The position numbers were made by a program, and so were the translations under genes. The notes below the pieces were generated by a model. The model saw nothing but the letters and a program-made list of their open reading frames with translations, searched no databases and was not told the DNA's origin. Shown piece by piece: positions 1 through 8,991 of a stretch of 64,000 nucleotides of DNA (its first letter is position 1; each line of letters opens with the position of its first letter). The DNA lies in contig NC_014623.1 of assembly GCF_000165485.1 (NCBI RefSeq), positions 2,003,501 to 2,067,500 of the forward strand, read 5' to 3'. Source of the DNA: Stigmatella aurantiaca DW4/3-1 (lineage in GTDB: Bacteria; Myxococcota; Myxococcia; Myxococcales; Myxococcaceae).

Positions 1-1510
1 GTCGTTGGCCTCGGCACCCGGATCCACGTAGGCCGAGCCGCACTCGAACGTCTGGTCGAGCGGGCCGTTGACCGTGATGGCTGGCGCCAAGGTGTCATCC
101 ACCGTCACCGTGCGGGTGAGGGGCCCGGCGGTGCGGCCGCCCGGATCCTGCACGGTGTAGGAGATGCTCTGGTCGCCCAACTGCTTGTTGTCGATGGAGC
201 CCGTCTTCTGGATGGCGGCCGTCAGGTTGCCGAAGCACTGGTCGTTGGCCGTGGCGCCCGGGTCCGTGAACGGCGTACCGCACTCCAAGTTCTGCGGGCC
301 AGGCGTCAGGGTCAGCGTCGGCGGCAGCGTGTCCGCCACCGTGACGGTGCGGCCCGTGGCCGAAGTCCCCTCGTTGCCCGAGGAGTCGGTGGCCTTGTAG
401 GTGACGGTCACCGTCCCCGGCACGCTCGGATCCACTGCGGTGCTCGGCACTGCGGCCAGCGGGCCTTCGCACGCATCATTGGCGGTGGCCCCCTCGTCGG
501 TGTAGTCGCCGCTGCCGCACTCGATCTGCTGCGACAGTTCGCCCTGCATCGTCACGGACGGCGCCAGTGTGTCCCGGACCGTCACCGCGCGGTCGGCCGA
601 GGCGCTCTGCCCCGCTGGATCCTGCACGGTGTAGTGGATCGTCTGGGTGCTGAGGTTGCGGTTGTCGATGGTACCCGTCTTCTGGATGGCGGCCGTCAGG
701 TCTCCCGCGCACTGGTCATTGGCCGTGGCGCCCGGATCGTTGTACGGAGAACCGCACTCCAGGTTCTGCGCGCCCCCCACCAAGCTCAGCGTCGGAGGCA
801 GGGTGTCCTCCACCGTGACGGTGCGGCCCGTGGCCGAGACGCCCGTGTTCCCCGAGGGGTCCGTGGCGCTGTAGGTGATGGTCACCGTGCCCGGCTGATT
901 CGGATTCACGGTGGTGCTCTGGTCCGTCGACAGAGTGCCGGCGCACGCATCGGTGGCCGTGGCCCCCTCATCGTTGTATTCGCCCGCGCCGCACTCGAGC
1001 CTCACGTTGGTGGGACCGTTCACCGTCACCGTGGGCTTCAGCGTGTCCTTCACCTGGACCACACGGCTGATCTCCGAGGCCTTGTTGCCTTCGGGATCCT
1101 GCACGTTGAACTTGACGGAGTAGGTGCCCAGCACAGCGGTGTCCACTGAGCCCGTCTGGACGATGGCGGAGTTGAGGTTGCCCGCGCACACGTCGCTGGC
1201 GGTGGCGCCCGGATCGGTGTACGGCGAGGCGCACTCAGCGGTGATGTTGGCCAGACCATTGAGCGCCAAGGTCGGCTTCTGCGTGTCCGAGACCCCCACG
1301 GTGCGCTTGACGGGGGGGGCCGCGTTGCCCGAGGAGTCCTTCACGTTGTAGGTCAGCTCGTAGTAGCCCACGGCGCCCGGGTTCACCGAGCCGGTGACGG
1401 CCACCTTGCTGGACAGATTTCCCTCGCAGACATCGGCGGCGGTGGCACCCGGGTCGGCGTAAGTGCCCGGAGCGCACTCAAGCTGCTCGTTGCCCCCCAC
1501 CAGGGTGAGC
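1..1510 (-). repeat. Tandem ~235-bp coding repeats (Ig-like domains)
   Basis: Successive units of the gene share near-identical DNA, for example the stretches around 215-300 and 690-780 (DPGATANDQC... followed by AAIQKTG.IDN) and 340-470 and 820-950 (TVTYKATD/TITYSATD..GN). Similarity alternates, so the array looks built from two-domain (A-B) units duplicated together. Confidence 0.7.
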
Positions 1511-2883
1511 GTCGGCGTGTTTTGGTCTCGCACCGTGATGGTAGCGGAGCACGAGTCAGTATTGCCCTTGGAGTCGGTGCAGGTCAGGGTGACGTTGGTG
1601 GTACCGACAGGGTAAGGACCGATGGGGCGCTGCTGGCAGCCAATGAGGTCCTCATCCGGGTCCCAAGACCCATTGTTGACCGAGCCATCCGCGCCGCAGG
1701 TGAGGTCGGCGATGAGTTCGAGATTCTTGCAGATGGCGTCGGGCGGTTCGTCGGTGTCGAAGTTGGGGATCTTGCAGAACGAGGAGCAGGCCCCAATAGA
1801 GGAATTGGCGTCATCGGCGCGACCATTGAGGAGGCCATCGTCGCACTCTTCGCCATGTTCCGTGTCCACATGGCCGTCACCGCACCACTGCTGTTGGCAG
1901 GAGAACGAGCACGTCTGCTCGGGCGGAGTTCCTGGTGTCGCCGGAATGCCGTTGAGTTCGATGCCTCCCTCACACGCCAGCCCGGCCAAGCCGATGCCGC
2001 AGCCGGAGCTGAGCGCCATGGAACCGCGCGTCACGATGTAAGGGGTACCGGTGTAGACCTTCGGATTCCCCTCTTCGTCCGCTTCGAGCCACTCAAAGTA
2101 CGAACTCGTATTGGGCAGCGTCCCCGACGCGTCCACCGCCAGGGCCACGGGGGCAAACGTGTTCTGCGGATAGCTGCTGAACACCGCGCGCGTCACGCAG
2201 CCATTGGCGCCGCCCAGAGCACCGTCGTTCGAGACGAGCCCGTCCGACAGGAAGCTGGGCTCCATCAGGAAGATGTGGCCCCCCTCGGCGAAGCACCCTG
2301 TTCCGGCCACCGTGAAGTTGCCGAACGGCTTCAGCAGGGGCACCGGCGTATTCGGGGCGGCGTTCTGATAGGCGCAGCCCAGTGAGATGTACATGCCGGT
2401 ATAACGCGACCGTGCGACGATGTAGGAGACCGCGTTCTCAATGAACTGGGGCGTCCCGTTGTGGGTCGCGTCCGAGCCGGTGATGACGACGTTGCCGTCG
2501 ACGGCGGCGCCCCAGATGTTGCTGTTGTCGATGGCGGCCTGAACGGCGCTGGTATCGCCCTGGCAGGCGGCATCCCCGATGATGATGCCGTTGTACTTCT
2601 GGAAATCCTCCGGCGTCATCGCCTTCCACTGAGCGGGCGTGACGATGGTCACCGGATAGCCCAAACTCAGCGCGGCCTGCGCCTCCCTGCTGGAGTGGCC
2701 ACCGGTGACGGTCGAACCGAGAATCAGAATCCTGCCGGTGACATTGGCTTCTTGCCGGACGGAGCGCGTTGCCGCCGAGGCCGATGTTGTCAGAGGAGCG
2801 CTCTGGTCCTTTTCACAGGAGAGAGAAACGGCAGACAGGGCGGCAAAGAGGACGCCCGCGAATTTGAAAGTGGCCCTTCGCAC
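1..2883 (-). CDS. Large surface/secreted protein with Myxo Cys-rich repeat and tandem Ig-like (HYR/DUF5011-type) domains, C-terminus beyond window
   Basis: Open frame of 961 codons running off the left edge. I start it at GTG 2883 because AAGGAG lies 5 nt upstream. The first ~22 residues form a signal peptide (FAGVLFAALSAVSLSC) with a poor lipobox, so lipidation is uncertain. Residues ~40-310 look like a Rossmann-like or ThuA/glutaminase-like region (ILILGSTVTGG, NGIIIGDAACQGD), which I cannot assign firmly. Residues ~330-400 hold a Myxococcus cysteine-rich repeat (CGDG...EECDDG...C..C). From ~445 onward come about seven copies of an ~80-residue beta-sandwich unit with the pattern 'D..PT.TL.G....ECG..Y.DPGATA.D.C.G.L'. 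This is typical of HYR/DUF5011 surface Ig-like domains. It probably acts as an outer-surface adhesin or scaffold; that role is inference. Confidence 0.85.
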   Translation of the reverse strand, partial: MRRATFKFAGVLFAALSAVSLSCEKDQSAPLTTSASAATRSVRQEANVTGRILILGSTVTGGHSSREAQAALSLGYPVTIVTPAQWKAMTPEDFQKYNGIIIGDAACQGDTSAVQAAIDNSNIWGAAVDGNVVITGSDATHNGTPQFIENAVSYIVARSRYTGMYISLGCAYQNAAPNTPVPLLKPFGNFTVAGTGCFAEGGHIFLMEPSFLSDGLVSNDGALGGANGCVTRAVFSSYPQNTFAPVALAVDASGTLPNTSSYFEWLEADEEGNPKVYTGTPYIVTRGSMALSSGCGIGLAGLACEGGIELNGIPATPGTPPEQTCSFSCQQQWCGDGHVDTEHGEECDDGLLNGRADDANSSIGACSSFCKIPNFDTDEPPDAICKNLELIADLTCGADGSVNNGSWDPDEDLIGCQQRPIGPYPVGTTNVTLTCTDSKGNTDSCSATITVRDQNTPTLTLVGGNEQLECAPGTYADPGATAADVCEGNLSSKVAVTGSVNPGAVGYYELTYNVKDSSGNAAPPVKRTVGVSDTQKPTLALNGLANITAECASPYTDPGATASDVCAGNLNSAIVQTGSVDTAVLGTYSVKFNVQDPEGNKASEISRVVQVKDTLKPTVTVNGPTNVRLECGAGEYNDEGATATDACAGTLSTDQSTTVNPNQPGTVTITYSATDPSGNTGVSATGRTVTVEDTLPPTLSLVGGAQNLECGSPYNDPGATANDQCAGDLTAAIQKTGTIDNRNLSTQTIHYTVQDPAGQSASADRAVTVRDTLAPSVTMQGELSQQIECGSGDYTDEGATANDACEGPLAAVPSTAVDPSVPGTVTVTYKATDSSGNEGTSATGRTVTVADTLPPTLTLTPGPQNLECGTPFTDPGATANDQCFGNLTAAIQKTGSIDNKQLGDQSISYTVQDPGGRTAGPLTRTVTVDDTLAPAITVNGPLDQTFECGSAYVDPGAEAND

Positions 2884-2944
2884 AGAGACTCCTTGGAAAA
2901 GGCAGAGAAAAGGCAAATCAGTCCAAGACCAAGGAGACCCGGCG

Positions 2945-3085
2945 ATGTGCAGTTATGCACGATTCGCACGAATCCTGTTGCTGGCGTTGAGCGCCTGGAT
3001 AGGCGTGTTGTGGGGCAGTCGCGGTGAGGCGCACACCCGCAGGCATTGCCAGACAAGGATGAGACTACCCACAGAGCAAGGCTGA
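2945..3085 (+). CDS. Putative 46-aa secreted peptide
   Basis: ATG 2945 is preceded by AAGGAG with 8-nt spacing. The 46-residue product starts MCSYARFARILLLALSAWIGVL, a good signal-peptide core, and continues to a likely cleavage after SRGEA. That leaves a short basic tail (HTRRHCQTRMRL...). It lies divergently upstream of the Ig-repeat gene and just before the kinase gene at 3154. No family is recognised. Two inverted repeats overlap its start, so the region may be regulatory instead of coding. Confidence 0.35.
   Translation: MCSYARFARILLLALSAWIGVLWGSRGEAHTRRHCQTRMRLPTEQG
2947..2974. promoter_or_regulatory. Two adjacent inverted repeats in the divergent intergenic region
   Basis: GTGCA-N4-TGCAC (2947-2960) is followed immediately by GATTCG-CA-CGAATC (2961-2974). 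They lie ~65 bp upstream of the Ig-repeat gene start at 2883. They could be operator sites or coincidental structure inside the small ORF. Confidence 0.3.
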
Positions 3086-3153
3086 CAGGCTGCGACTCAG
3101 GGAGTAGGGTGCGGGATGGCGGCAGTCACCCTTTCTTCCTTCGAGGCCTACTC

Positions 3154-4509
3154 ATGGACACAGCCCCTCCGGAAAACCTTCCCCCTGGCACTGTCGTGGG
3201 CCCCTGGCGTCTGACATGCGGTGCTGGCAGAGGGGCCTACGGCGCTGTCTACCGGGCCGAGAAGGTGGGGCAGGAGGCAGCGGGGCCGGTGGCTCTCAAG
3301 TTGTCCCTGCACTCTCGCGAAGGACGCTTCGAGCGCGAAGCAGAGGTGCTGTCTCGGCTTCGTCACCCAGGGATTCCTCGGTTGTTCGACCGGGGGGAGT
3401 GGGTCGGAGGCCCTTGGAGGGTGGCTTACCCCTATCTCGTCATGGATTGGGTGCAGGGGCGCCCCCTCTATGGGTGGGCCCGGGCGCAAACCCTCAGCTC
3501 ACACCAGGTGCTCGGTCTCTTGGCGCAGCTCAGCCGTGCCCTTCAGGCGGTCCACGAGGCGCACTGCCTGCACCGGGACGTCAAGGGGGACAATGTCCTC
3601 GTCAAGCCGGACGGAGGGGTTGTCCTGTTGGACTTTGGCTGCGGGACGTACCCGGAGGCCGCTCCTCTCACGGTCGGGCCTTTGGCTCCAGGGACATGGC
3701 CTTATCGGAGCCCCCAAGCCCTTCGCCACCCGTGGGTGCATCATCGCGATGGGGCGCCTTATGAGGCGGGGCCGCACGACGATGTGTATGCCCTGGGCGT
3801 CACCGCCTACCGCCTGGTCACCGGGGTGTACCCTCCGCCGGGAACGGATCTGGAAGCGAGGCGGGGAAAGCGCCGGGGCCTCCGGCCCCTCCGGCAACCG
3901 GCCCACAGCCTTGCTCCTTGGGTGACGCCAGGGCTCTCGGCCCTCATTGAACGGATGTTGGAGGAGACACCCGAGGCACGAGGCAGCGCACGCGAGTTGG
4001 CGGAGGCGCTGGAGGCCGAGGCCGCCCGAGCGCGTCCGAGGGGAGGGGGTTCTCCGCAGTCCTCCGAGGCCGTCCGTCCTGCGCCCGCCGTGCTTCCGGA
4101 GCTGCCCGGCAGGCGCGCTCCCGTGTGGGCCGCGCTGGCTGCGGCGGGCGTGACGTTCATGGTGACGCGCCACTTACCCGAGGCGTCTCTTCAGGGCTTC
4201 ACGGGCATGGGGCCAACGGCGACGGGAACGGTGGGGTTGGCCCATGCGCTGGTGACAGCGGAATCGCTGGCCGCACCGGCTCGCTTCGACGGGAGCGAGT
4301 GGTCCGGAAAGTTCCTGGCATTGGAAATACCCAAGCGCCCCTTCGCTGGGCAGAGGCGTCCACCCTGCAATCGCCCGGCGACGGAGATCCGGGGCGGGTG
4401 CTGGGTGAATGTGCCGGGGCCTTGTCCGAAGGATGGCTACGAGTGGGACGGGAAGTGTTTCCTGCCCGTGGCGGCCCCGTCTCGTCCCGATACGTCAAAC
4501 TATCCTTGA
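3154..4509 (+). CDS. Membrane-anchored serine/threonine protein kinase
   Basis: 451 residues from ATG 3154 (GAGG 7 nt upstream; the frame is open further upstream but without a kinase-family N-terminus). The N-terminal kinase domain spans about residues 18-290. It has the glycine loop GAGRGAYGAVY, lysine in VALKL, catalytic HRDVKGDN and LDFG. The usual APE is replaced by SPQ. A Pro/Ala linker leads to one predicted membrane helix (VWAALAAAGVTFMV, ~residue 335). The C-terminal tail is Cys-rich (CNRP...GGCW...PCPKDGYEWDGKCFLPV), a tail type seen in myxobacterial Hanks kinases. Kinase inside, tail outside is the expected topology. Substrate unknown. Confidence 0.9.
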   Translation: MDTAPPENLPPGTVVGPWRLTCGAGRGAYGAVYRAEKVGQEAAGPVALKLSLHSREGRFEREAEVLSRLRHPGIPRLFDRGEWVGGPWRVAYPYLVMDWVQGRPLYGWARAQTLSSHQVLGLLAQLSRALQAVHEAHCLHRDVKGDNVLVKPDGGVVLLDFGCGTYPEAAPLTVGPLAPGTWPYRSPQALRHPWVHHRDGAPYEAGPHDDVYALGVTAYRLVTGVYPPPGTDLEARRGKRRGLRPLRQPAHSLAPWVTPGLSALIERMLEETPEARGSARELAEALEAEAARARPRGGGSPQSSEAVRPAPAVLPELPGRRAPVWAALAAAGVTFMVTRHLPEASLQGFTGMGPTATGTVGLAHALVTAESLAAPARFDGSEWSGKFLALEIPKRPFAGQRRPPCNRPATEIRGGCWVNVPGPCPKDGYEWDGKCFLPVAAPSRPDTSNYP

Positions 4510-4527
4510 AACGGAACCCGGCGGAAC

Positions 4528-5190
4528 TTAGGCGGGGCCGTACGCGGCGCCGGCCTGGTAGAGGGCGTAGAGGATGCCCCAGGACATGGCGAGCAGGACC
4601 AGGAAGATGATGATGACGAAGGGCTCGAAGCGGCGCATGGAGCGCTCGCTGGCGAAGATGCCCCAGGCCATGCCGAAGTTCTGGAGGCCGTTGGCCAGGT
4701 GGTAGGCCACGCCCAGCGTGCCCAGCAGGTACACGATGAGGGTGGGGCCGTGGTAGTGCATCTCCCGGGCGATGTCCGAGAAGGGCTCGGTGCCGCCGTG
4801 CGTGACGCGGGGGCGCAGGAAGGCCAGCCACATGTGGGCGCCGATGAAGAAGAACGCGCCCACGGCCGTGATGCGCTGGAGGATGTACTTGAGGTTGCCG
4901 TAGTTGTTGTAGGCCAGATTGTTGGGCCGGAAAGTAAACAGCCGGACGACGCCCCACCCGGCGTGCATGAACAACGGCGCCAGCACGAAGAAGAAGGTCA
5001 GGGCCTGCGTGAAGGGATCCTGCCGTCCCGTCACCGCCTTCTCCCAGGCTTCGGCACCGCTGAAGGCGGCCAGGTTGTCCCACAGGTGGTTGACGACCCA
5101 GAACGACAGGGGAACCACCGCGAGGAACGAGCCCAGGCGGGATTGGAAGAGCGGTGTCTTGCGAGGCAGGGCTGCGGCTTCGGTGCTCAT
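4528..5190 (-). CDS. sdhC: Succinate dehydrogenase/fumarate reductase cytochrome b subunit (SdhC-like)
   Basis: 220 residues from ATG 5190, preceded by GGAG at 5-nt spacing. Five predicted membrane helices and histidines in VVNHLWDN, FMHAGWG, GAHMWLAF and AYHLANG match the five-helix di-heme cytochrome b subunit of the Bacillus/epsilonproteobacterial type. It anchors the flavoprotein and iron-sulfur subunits and passes electrons to or from quinone. No sdhA or sdhB is adjacent: the next gene downstream on this strand is absent, and the flanking genes run on the other strand. A TATAAA element near 5253-5258 (minus) may be its -10 box. Confidence 0.88.
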   Translation of the reverse strand: MSTEAAALPRKTPLFQSRLGSFLAVVPLSFWVVNHLWDNLAAFSGAEAWEKAVTGRQDPFTQALTFFFVLAPLFMHAGWGVVRLFTFRPNNLAYNNYGNLKYILQRITAVGAFFFIGAHMWLAFLRPRVTHGGTEPFSDIAREMHYHGPTLIVYLLGTLGVAYHLANGLQNFGMAWGIFASERSMRRFEPFVIIIFLVLLAMSWGILYALYQAGAAYGPA

Positions 5191-5444
5191 CGGGACTCCG
5201 GCGACGCGCGGGCAGCTTTTCCCGCGGGGGGTGGGGGTCGGACCGGGGTTTATAGCCTGTCCCACGCGGGTGGGGAGGAGATCCTTTCAGGAGGGGTGGC
5301 AGCCGGTGCGCTCGGACGCATAAGCCGGGCCGATGCCCCCCTTTGGGGCTCCTCCAGGCCCCTCCCTCCTGGGGCGGGCAGGGCACCAGCCCCTACTTTC
5401 CATTGGCGAGCGGGACGTACTTGGGCACGCTACTGCGTCACTTT

Positions 5445-6338
5445 ATGGCCGATGAACTCGTCAGTGCCCTGCTGAAGGATTTGGATCTCCGGGTGGTGCT
5501 CGCCCTCACCTCGGGGTTGTCGCGCCAGGCCCGTGCCACCCACAAGAGCGAGCCCGCTTCGGCCGCGCTGCTGTCCCAGGGGCTCACGGCGGCGGCGCTG
5601 ATGGGCGCGCTGCAGAAGAGCGAGGCGCGCATCAACATCCAGCTCGAGTGTGACGGGCCGCTGCGGGGCTTCTTCGTGGATGGGGACTCCTCCGGGCTGG
5701 TGCGGGGCTACTCGAAGAACCCCTATGTGGCCCACGTGGGCGCCGAGGGCCGGTACCGCTGGCGCCCGGTGCTCGGCAACAAGGGCTACATCTCCGTGCT
5801 GCGCGACATTGGAAATGGGGAGTACTACCGCTCGTCGGTGGAGCTGGAGCACTTCGACTTCACCGAGGATCTGGAGCGGTACTTCGCCATCTCGGACCAG
5901 GTGGCCACGCAGCTCCTGCTGGAGCAGCTCCCCCGGACGGTGCAGGGCGCCGCCGAGCCCCTGGGCACGGTCGCGGGTTTGATTCTCCAACCTTTGCCCA
6001 ACGGAGACCGGGAGGCCTTCCAGGCCATTGGCGGGCAGCTCAAGCAGCGGTTCCATGCGGTGCTGGAGGCCCATGGCGAGGAGGGGGCCACGGCGGTGCT
6101 CAAGGCCTTGCTGCCCGAGCAGAAAGCGCTGGAGATCATGTCCCGCTATCCCCTGAGCTTCGGCTGCTCGTGCAGCCGGGACCGGGTGAAGCGCGCCCTG
6201 CTGGCCATGGGCCGGGAGGAACTGATGGATCTGCTGGAAAAGGAGGGGCAGGCGGAGGCGACGTGCCAGTTTTGTACGACGCATTACGTTATCCCCGGTC
6301 CGGAGATCCGCGAATTGCTGACGGCCGCCGCGAACTGA
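5445..6338 (+). CDS. hslO: Redox-regulated chaperone Hsp33
   Basis: 297 residues. The holdase domain carries the family pattern INIQLECDGPLRGFFVDGD...GNKGYISV. The C-terminal zinc-binding redox switch is CSCSRDR...CQFC, the CxC/CxxC pair that releases zinc and forms disulfides on oxidation. ATG 5445 fits the family N-terminus (ADELVSALLKD). A TTG at 5421 is a possible earlier start. No strong ribosome site is visible at either. It is first in a same-strand run with the phosphoribosyltransferase and selB genes. Confidence 0.93.
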   Translation: MADELVSALLKDLDLRVVLALTSGLSRQARATHKSEPASAALLSQGLTAAALMGALQKSEARINIQLECDGPLRGFFVDGDSSGLVRGYSKNPYVAHVGAEGRYRWRPVLGNKGYISVLRDIGNGEYYRSSVELEHFDFTEDLERYFAISDQVATQLLLEQLPRTVQGAAEPLGTVAGLILQPLPNGDREAFQAIGGQLKQRFHAVLEAHGEEGATAVLKALLPEQKALEIMSRYPLSFGCSCSRDRVKRALLAMGREELMDLLEKEGQAEATCQFCTTHYVIPGPEIRELLTAAAN

Positions 6339-6396
6339 CACGGAGGGGCGCGCCGCGTAGTAAGACGGGGCCGCACCTCAACCGGAGTTCGAAACC

Positions 6397-7059
6397 GTGG
6401 CAACGAAGCGGGCAGCTCCCAAGACGACGGCCAAGCGTGCGAGCCAGCCGTCCAAGCAGAAGGTCGAGAAGCTCGTCTCCATCCCGGAGGATGTGGTCCT
6501 GGCCCCGCAGGTCGAGGCTCCCCGGCAGCCGGCGGGCAGGGACTTGTCCCGCCAGCGCTCGGCCGTGCAGGAACTGTCGTGGATGGACTTTGATCGGGCC
6601 GTGCAGCAGTTGGCACAGGCCATCCGCACGGCCTACGCGCCCCAGGCGCTCGTGGGCGTGGCCCACGGCGGCGTGTTCGTGGGCGGGGCGTTGGCCAACG
6701 CGCTGGGCTGCGAGTTCTTCCCCGTGCGCATCAGCCGCCGGAGCCGGGACCGGAAGGAGGGGGCCAAGCCGCAGATGTTTGGGGAGATGCCGCGCGAGCT
6801 GAAGGGGCTTCGGGTCCTCATCGTGGACGATGTGGCCTCCAGCGGGGACACGCTGGTGCTGGCCTCCACACTGGCCCGCAAGGTGGGGGCCCGCGAGGTG
6901 ATGACGGCCGCCCTGGTGTCACGGCCGGGAGGGTATACGCCCAGCTTCTGTTCGCTGACGACCTCCGAGGTGGTCGTCTTTCCCTGGGACTATGAGCCCA
7001 CGATGGCGGGCTCCCCCGCCGCTGGCGACGACATCGACCCGGACAAGGCAGGGGCGTAG
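6397..7059 (+). CDS. Phosphoribosyltransferase-family protein
   Basis: 220 residues from GTG 6397 (GGAG 9 nt upstream). The first ~55 residues are a basic, Ala/Lys-rich extension. A type I PRTase core follows, with the 13-residue PRPP-binding motif VLIVDDVASSGDT around residues 145-158 and a conserved GVAHGGVFVGGALA substrate-side loop. The family includes xanthine-guanine and hypoxanthine PRTases and regulatory PRTase-like proteins. The purine specificity cannot be read from sequence alone. It sits 15 nt before selB. Confidence 0.8.
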   Translation: MATKRAAPKTTAKRASQPSKQKVEKLVSIPEDVVLAPQVEAPRQPAGRDLSRQRSAVQELSWMDFDRAVQQLAQAIRTAYAPQALVGVAHGGVFVGGALANALGCEFFPVRISRRSRDRKEGAKPQMFGEMPRELKGLRVLIVDDVASSGDTLVLASTLARKVGAREVMTAALVSRPGGYTPSFCSLTTSEVVVFPWDYEPTMAGSPAAGDDIDPDKAGA

Positions 7060-7074
7060 GCGCGGGTTCACGGG

Positions 7075-8991
7075 ATGATCATCGGGACGGCGGGGCACAT
7101 CGACCACGGCAAGACGTCCCTGGTGAAAGCCCTGACGGGCATCGATACAGACCGGCTCAAAGAGGAGAAGCGCCGCGGCATCACCCTGGAGCTGGGCTTT
7201 GCCCACCTGGCGCTGGAGGGCGGCGCCGTCGCGGGGGTGGTGGATGTGCCCGGCCACGAGCGCTTCATCAAGGCGATGGCCGCGGGCGCCGGGGGCGTGG
7301 ACTTGGCGGTGCTGGTGGTGGCCGCGGACGAGGGCGTCATGCCCCAGACGCGCGAGCACCTGGACATCTGCCGCCTGCTGGGCGTGAGGGCCGGTGTCAT
7401 TGCCCTCACCAAGGCGGACCTGCTGGCGGACCTTGGTGAGGGGTGGCTCGCGCTGGTGAAGGCGGATCTGGTGGCGCTCACCGTGGGGACGTTCCTGGAG
7501 GGAGCCCCCGTGGTGCCGTGCTCCTCCCGGACGGGCGAGGGGTTGGCGGAGCTGCGGTCCTGCCTCTCCCGGGCGGCCCGGGAGCTGCCCCCGCGTCCGG
7601 TGGAGGGCCCCGCGTTCCTGCCGGTGGACCGGGTCTTCACCCTCAAGGGTTTTGGCACGGTGGTGACGGGCACGCTGCTGTCGGGGACGCTGGGGGAGGA
7701 GGAGAGCGCTTCGCTGTTGCCGGGCCGGCCGGGCCCCTATCGCGTGCGGAGCCTCCAGGTGCATGGCGCGCCCATGAAGCGGGTGCTCGCGGGCCAGCGC
7801 ACGGCGGTGAACCTCGCCGGGGTGGAGGCGGGGCAGCTCGAGCGCGGCATGGTGCTGGTGCGCGCCGGGGAGGTGCCCGAGACGCGGATGCTGGATGTGG
7901 AGCTGAGCCTGCTGCCCGCCGTGGCGTCCGCCTTGCCCCGCCGCCGCAAGCTGCTCCTGCACCTGGGCACCGCGCAGGTGGAAGCCACGGTGGCCCTGCT
8001 GGATCAGGAGCGCCTGGAGCCTGGCGCGACGGGACTGGCCCAGCTGCGTCTGGCCGCGCCCGTGGCCGCGCTGGTGGGGCAGCGCTTCATTCTTCGCGGA
8101 TCCCGGGCGCTTCCAGGCCGGGGGGCGACGGTGGCCGGCGGGCGTGTGCTCTCCATTGCCCCACCTCGCCGCCGCAAGGGGGCTTCCGCCGTGGTGGCGC
8201 AGTTGGTGGGGGCCGACGTGGGCGGGCAGGTGGCGTGGCTGTTGCGGCAGGCGGGGTACCGGGGGCTGACCCAGGCGGAGTTGTTCGGCCGCGCGGCCTT
8301 GCCGCCGAAGACCCTCGCCCGGGCCCTGGAGCGGCTGGGAAGCCAGGGGGCGGCGTGGCTGGTGGATCGGGACAAGCGGCTCTACCTCGCGGGGGACGTG
8401 TTCGAGGCCCTTCAGCGGCGCACGGTGGCGATGCTGGCCGCCTTTCACGAGCGCGAGCCCATGCGGGAGGGACTCTCCCGGGAGGAGCTGCGCCAGCGGT
8501 TGTCCCCGGAGCTGGATCCCCGGATCTTTCACAAGGTGACCCAGGCCTTGGTGGAGCAGGGCAAGGCCGAGCTGGACAAGGACGTGGTCCGGCTCCAGGG
8601 GAGGGGCCGGGTGCTCACCTTGGCGGACGAGGGGGCGCGTGCCCGCCTGGCGGCGGAGCTGTCTCAAGCGGCGCTTGCGCCTCCGACCTTCGCCGAGCTG
8701 TCCCAGAAACTCCAGCTTCTCCCGGCTCGGTTGCAGGAGTTACTCCGGGTGATGGTGGCCGAGGGACTTCTGGTGCGTGTGACAGAGGAGCTACACTTCG
8801 AGGCAGAAGCACTGGTCGGGCTTCGCGGGCGGCTGGTGGCATATCTGCGAGAGAACAAGGAGATCTCCACGCAGGCCTTCAAGGACATGGTCGGTCAGAG
8901 CCGCAAGTTCGTCATTCCGCTTTCGGAGTACTTCGACCGGGAGCGGGTCACGCTGAGGGTGGGTGAGAAGCGAGTGCTGCGGCGAGGATGA
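7075..8991 (+). CDS. selB: Selenocysteine-specific elongation factor SelB
   Basis: 638 residues, slightly longer than E. coli SelB. The GTPase has G1 [10 protein letters not shown]2/effector [12 protein letters not shown]3 DVPGHE and G4 TKAD, without the EF-Tu-type insertions. EF-Tu-like domains II and III follow, then a C-terminal winged-helix region (about residues 370-638) that binds SECIS hairpins. It delivers Sec-tRNA to UGA codons. selA, selD and selC are not in the window. Its stop overlaps the start of the next gene (ATGA at 8988), implying translational coupling to the histidine kinase. Confidence 0.93.
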   Translation: MIIGTAGHIDHGKTSLVKALTGIDTDRLKEEKRRGITLELGFAHLALEGGAVAGVVDVPGHERFIKAMAAGAGGVDLAVLVVAADEGVMPQTREHLDICRLLGVRAGVIALTKADLLADLGEGWLALVKADLVALTVGTFLEGAPVVPCSSRTGEGLAELRSCLSRAARELPPRPVEGPAFLPVDRVFTLKGFGTVVTGTLLSGTLGEEESASLLPGRPGPYRVRSLQVHGAPMKRVLAGQRTAVNLAGVEAGQLERGMVLVRAGEVPETRMLDVELSLLPAVASALPRRRKLLLHLGTAQVEATVALLDQERLEPGATGLAQLRLAAPVAALVGQRFILRGSRALPGRGATVAGGRVLSIAPPRRRKGASAVVAQLVGADVGGQVAWLLRQAGYRGLTQAELFGRAALPPKTLARALERLGSQGAAWLVDRDKRLYLAGDVFEALQRRTVAMLAAFHEREPMREGLSREELRQRLSPELDPRIFHKVTQALVEQGKAELDKDVVRLQGRGRVLTLADEGARARLAAELSQAALAPPTFAELSQKLQLLPARLQELLRVMVAEGLLVRVTEELHFEAEALVGLRGRLVAYLRENKEISTQAFKDMVGQSRKFVIPLSEYFDRERVTLRVGEKRVLRRG

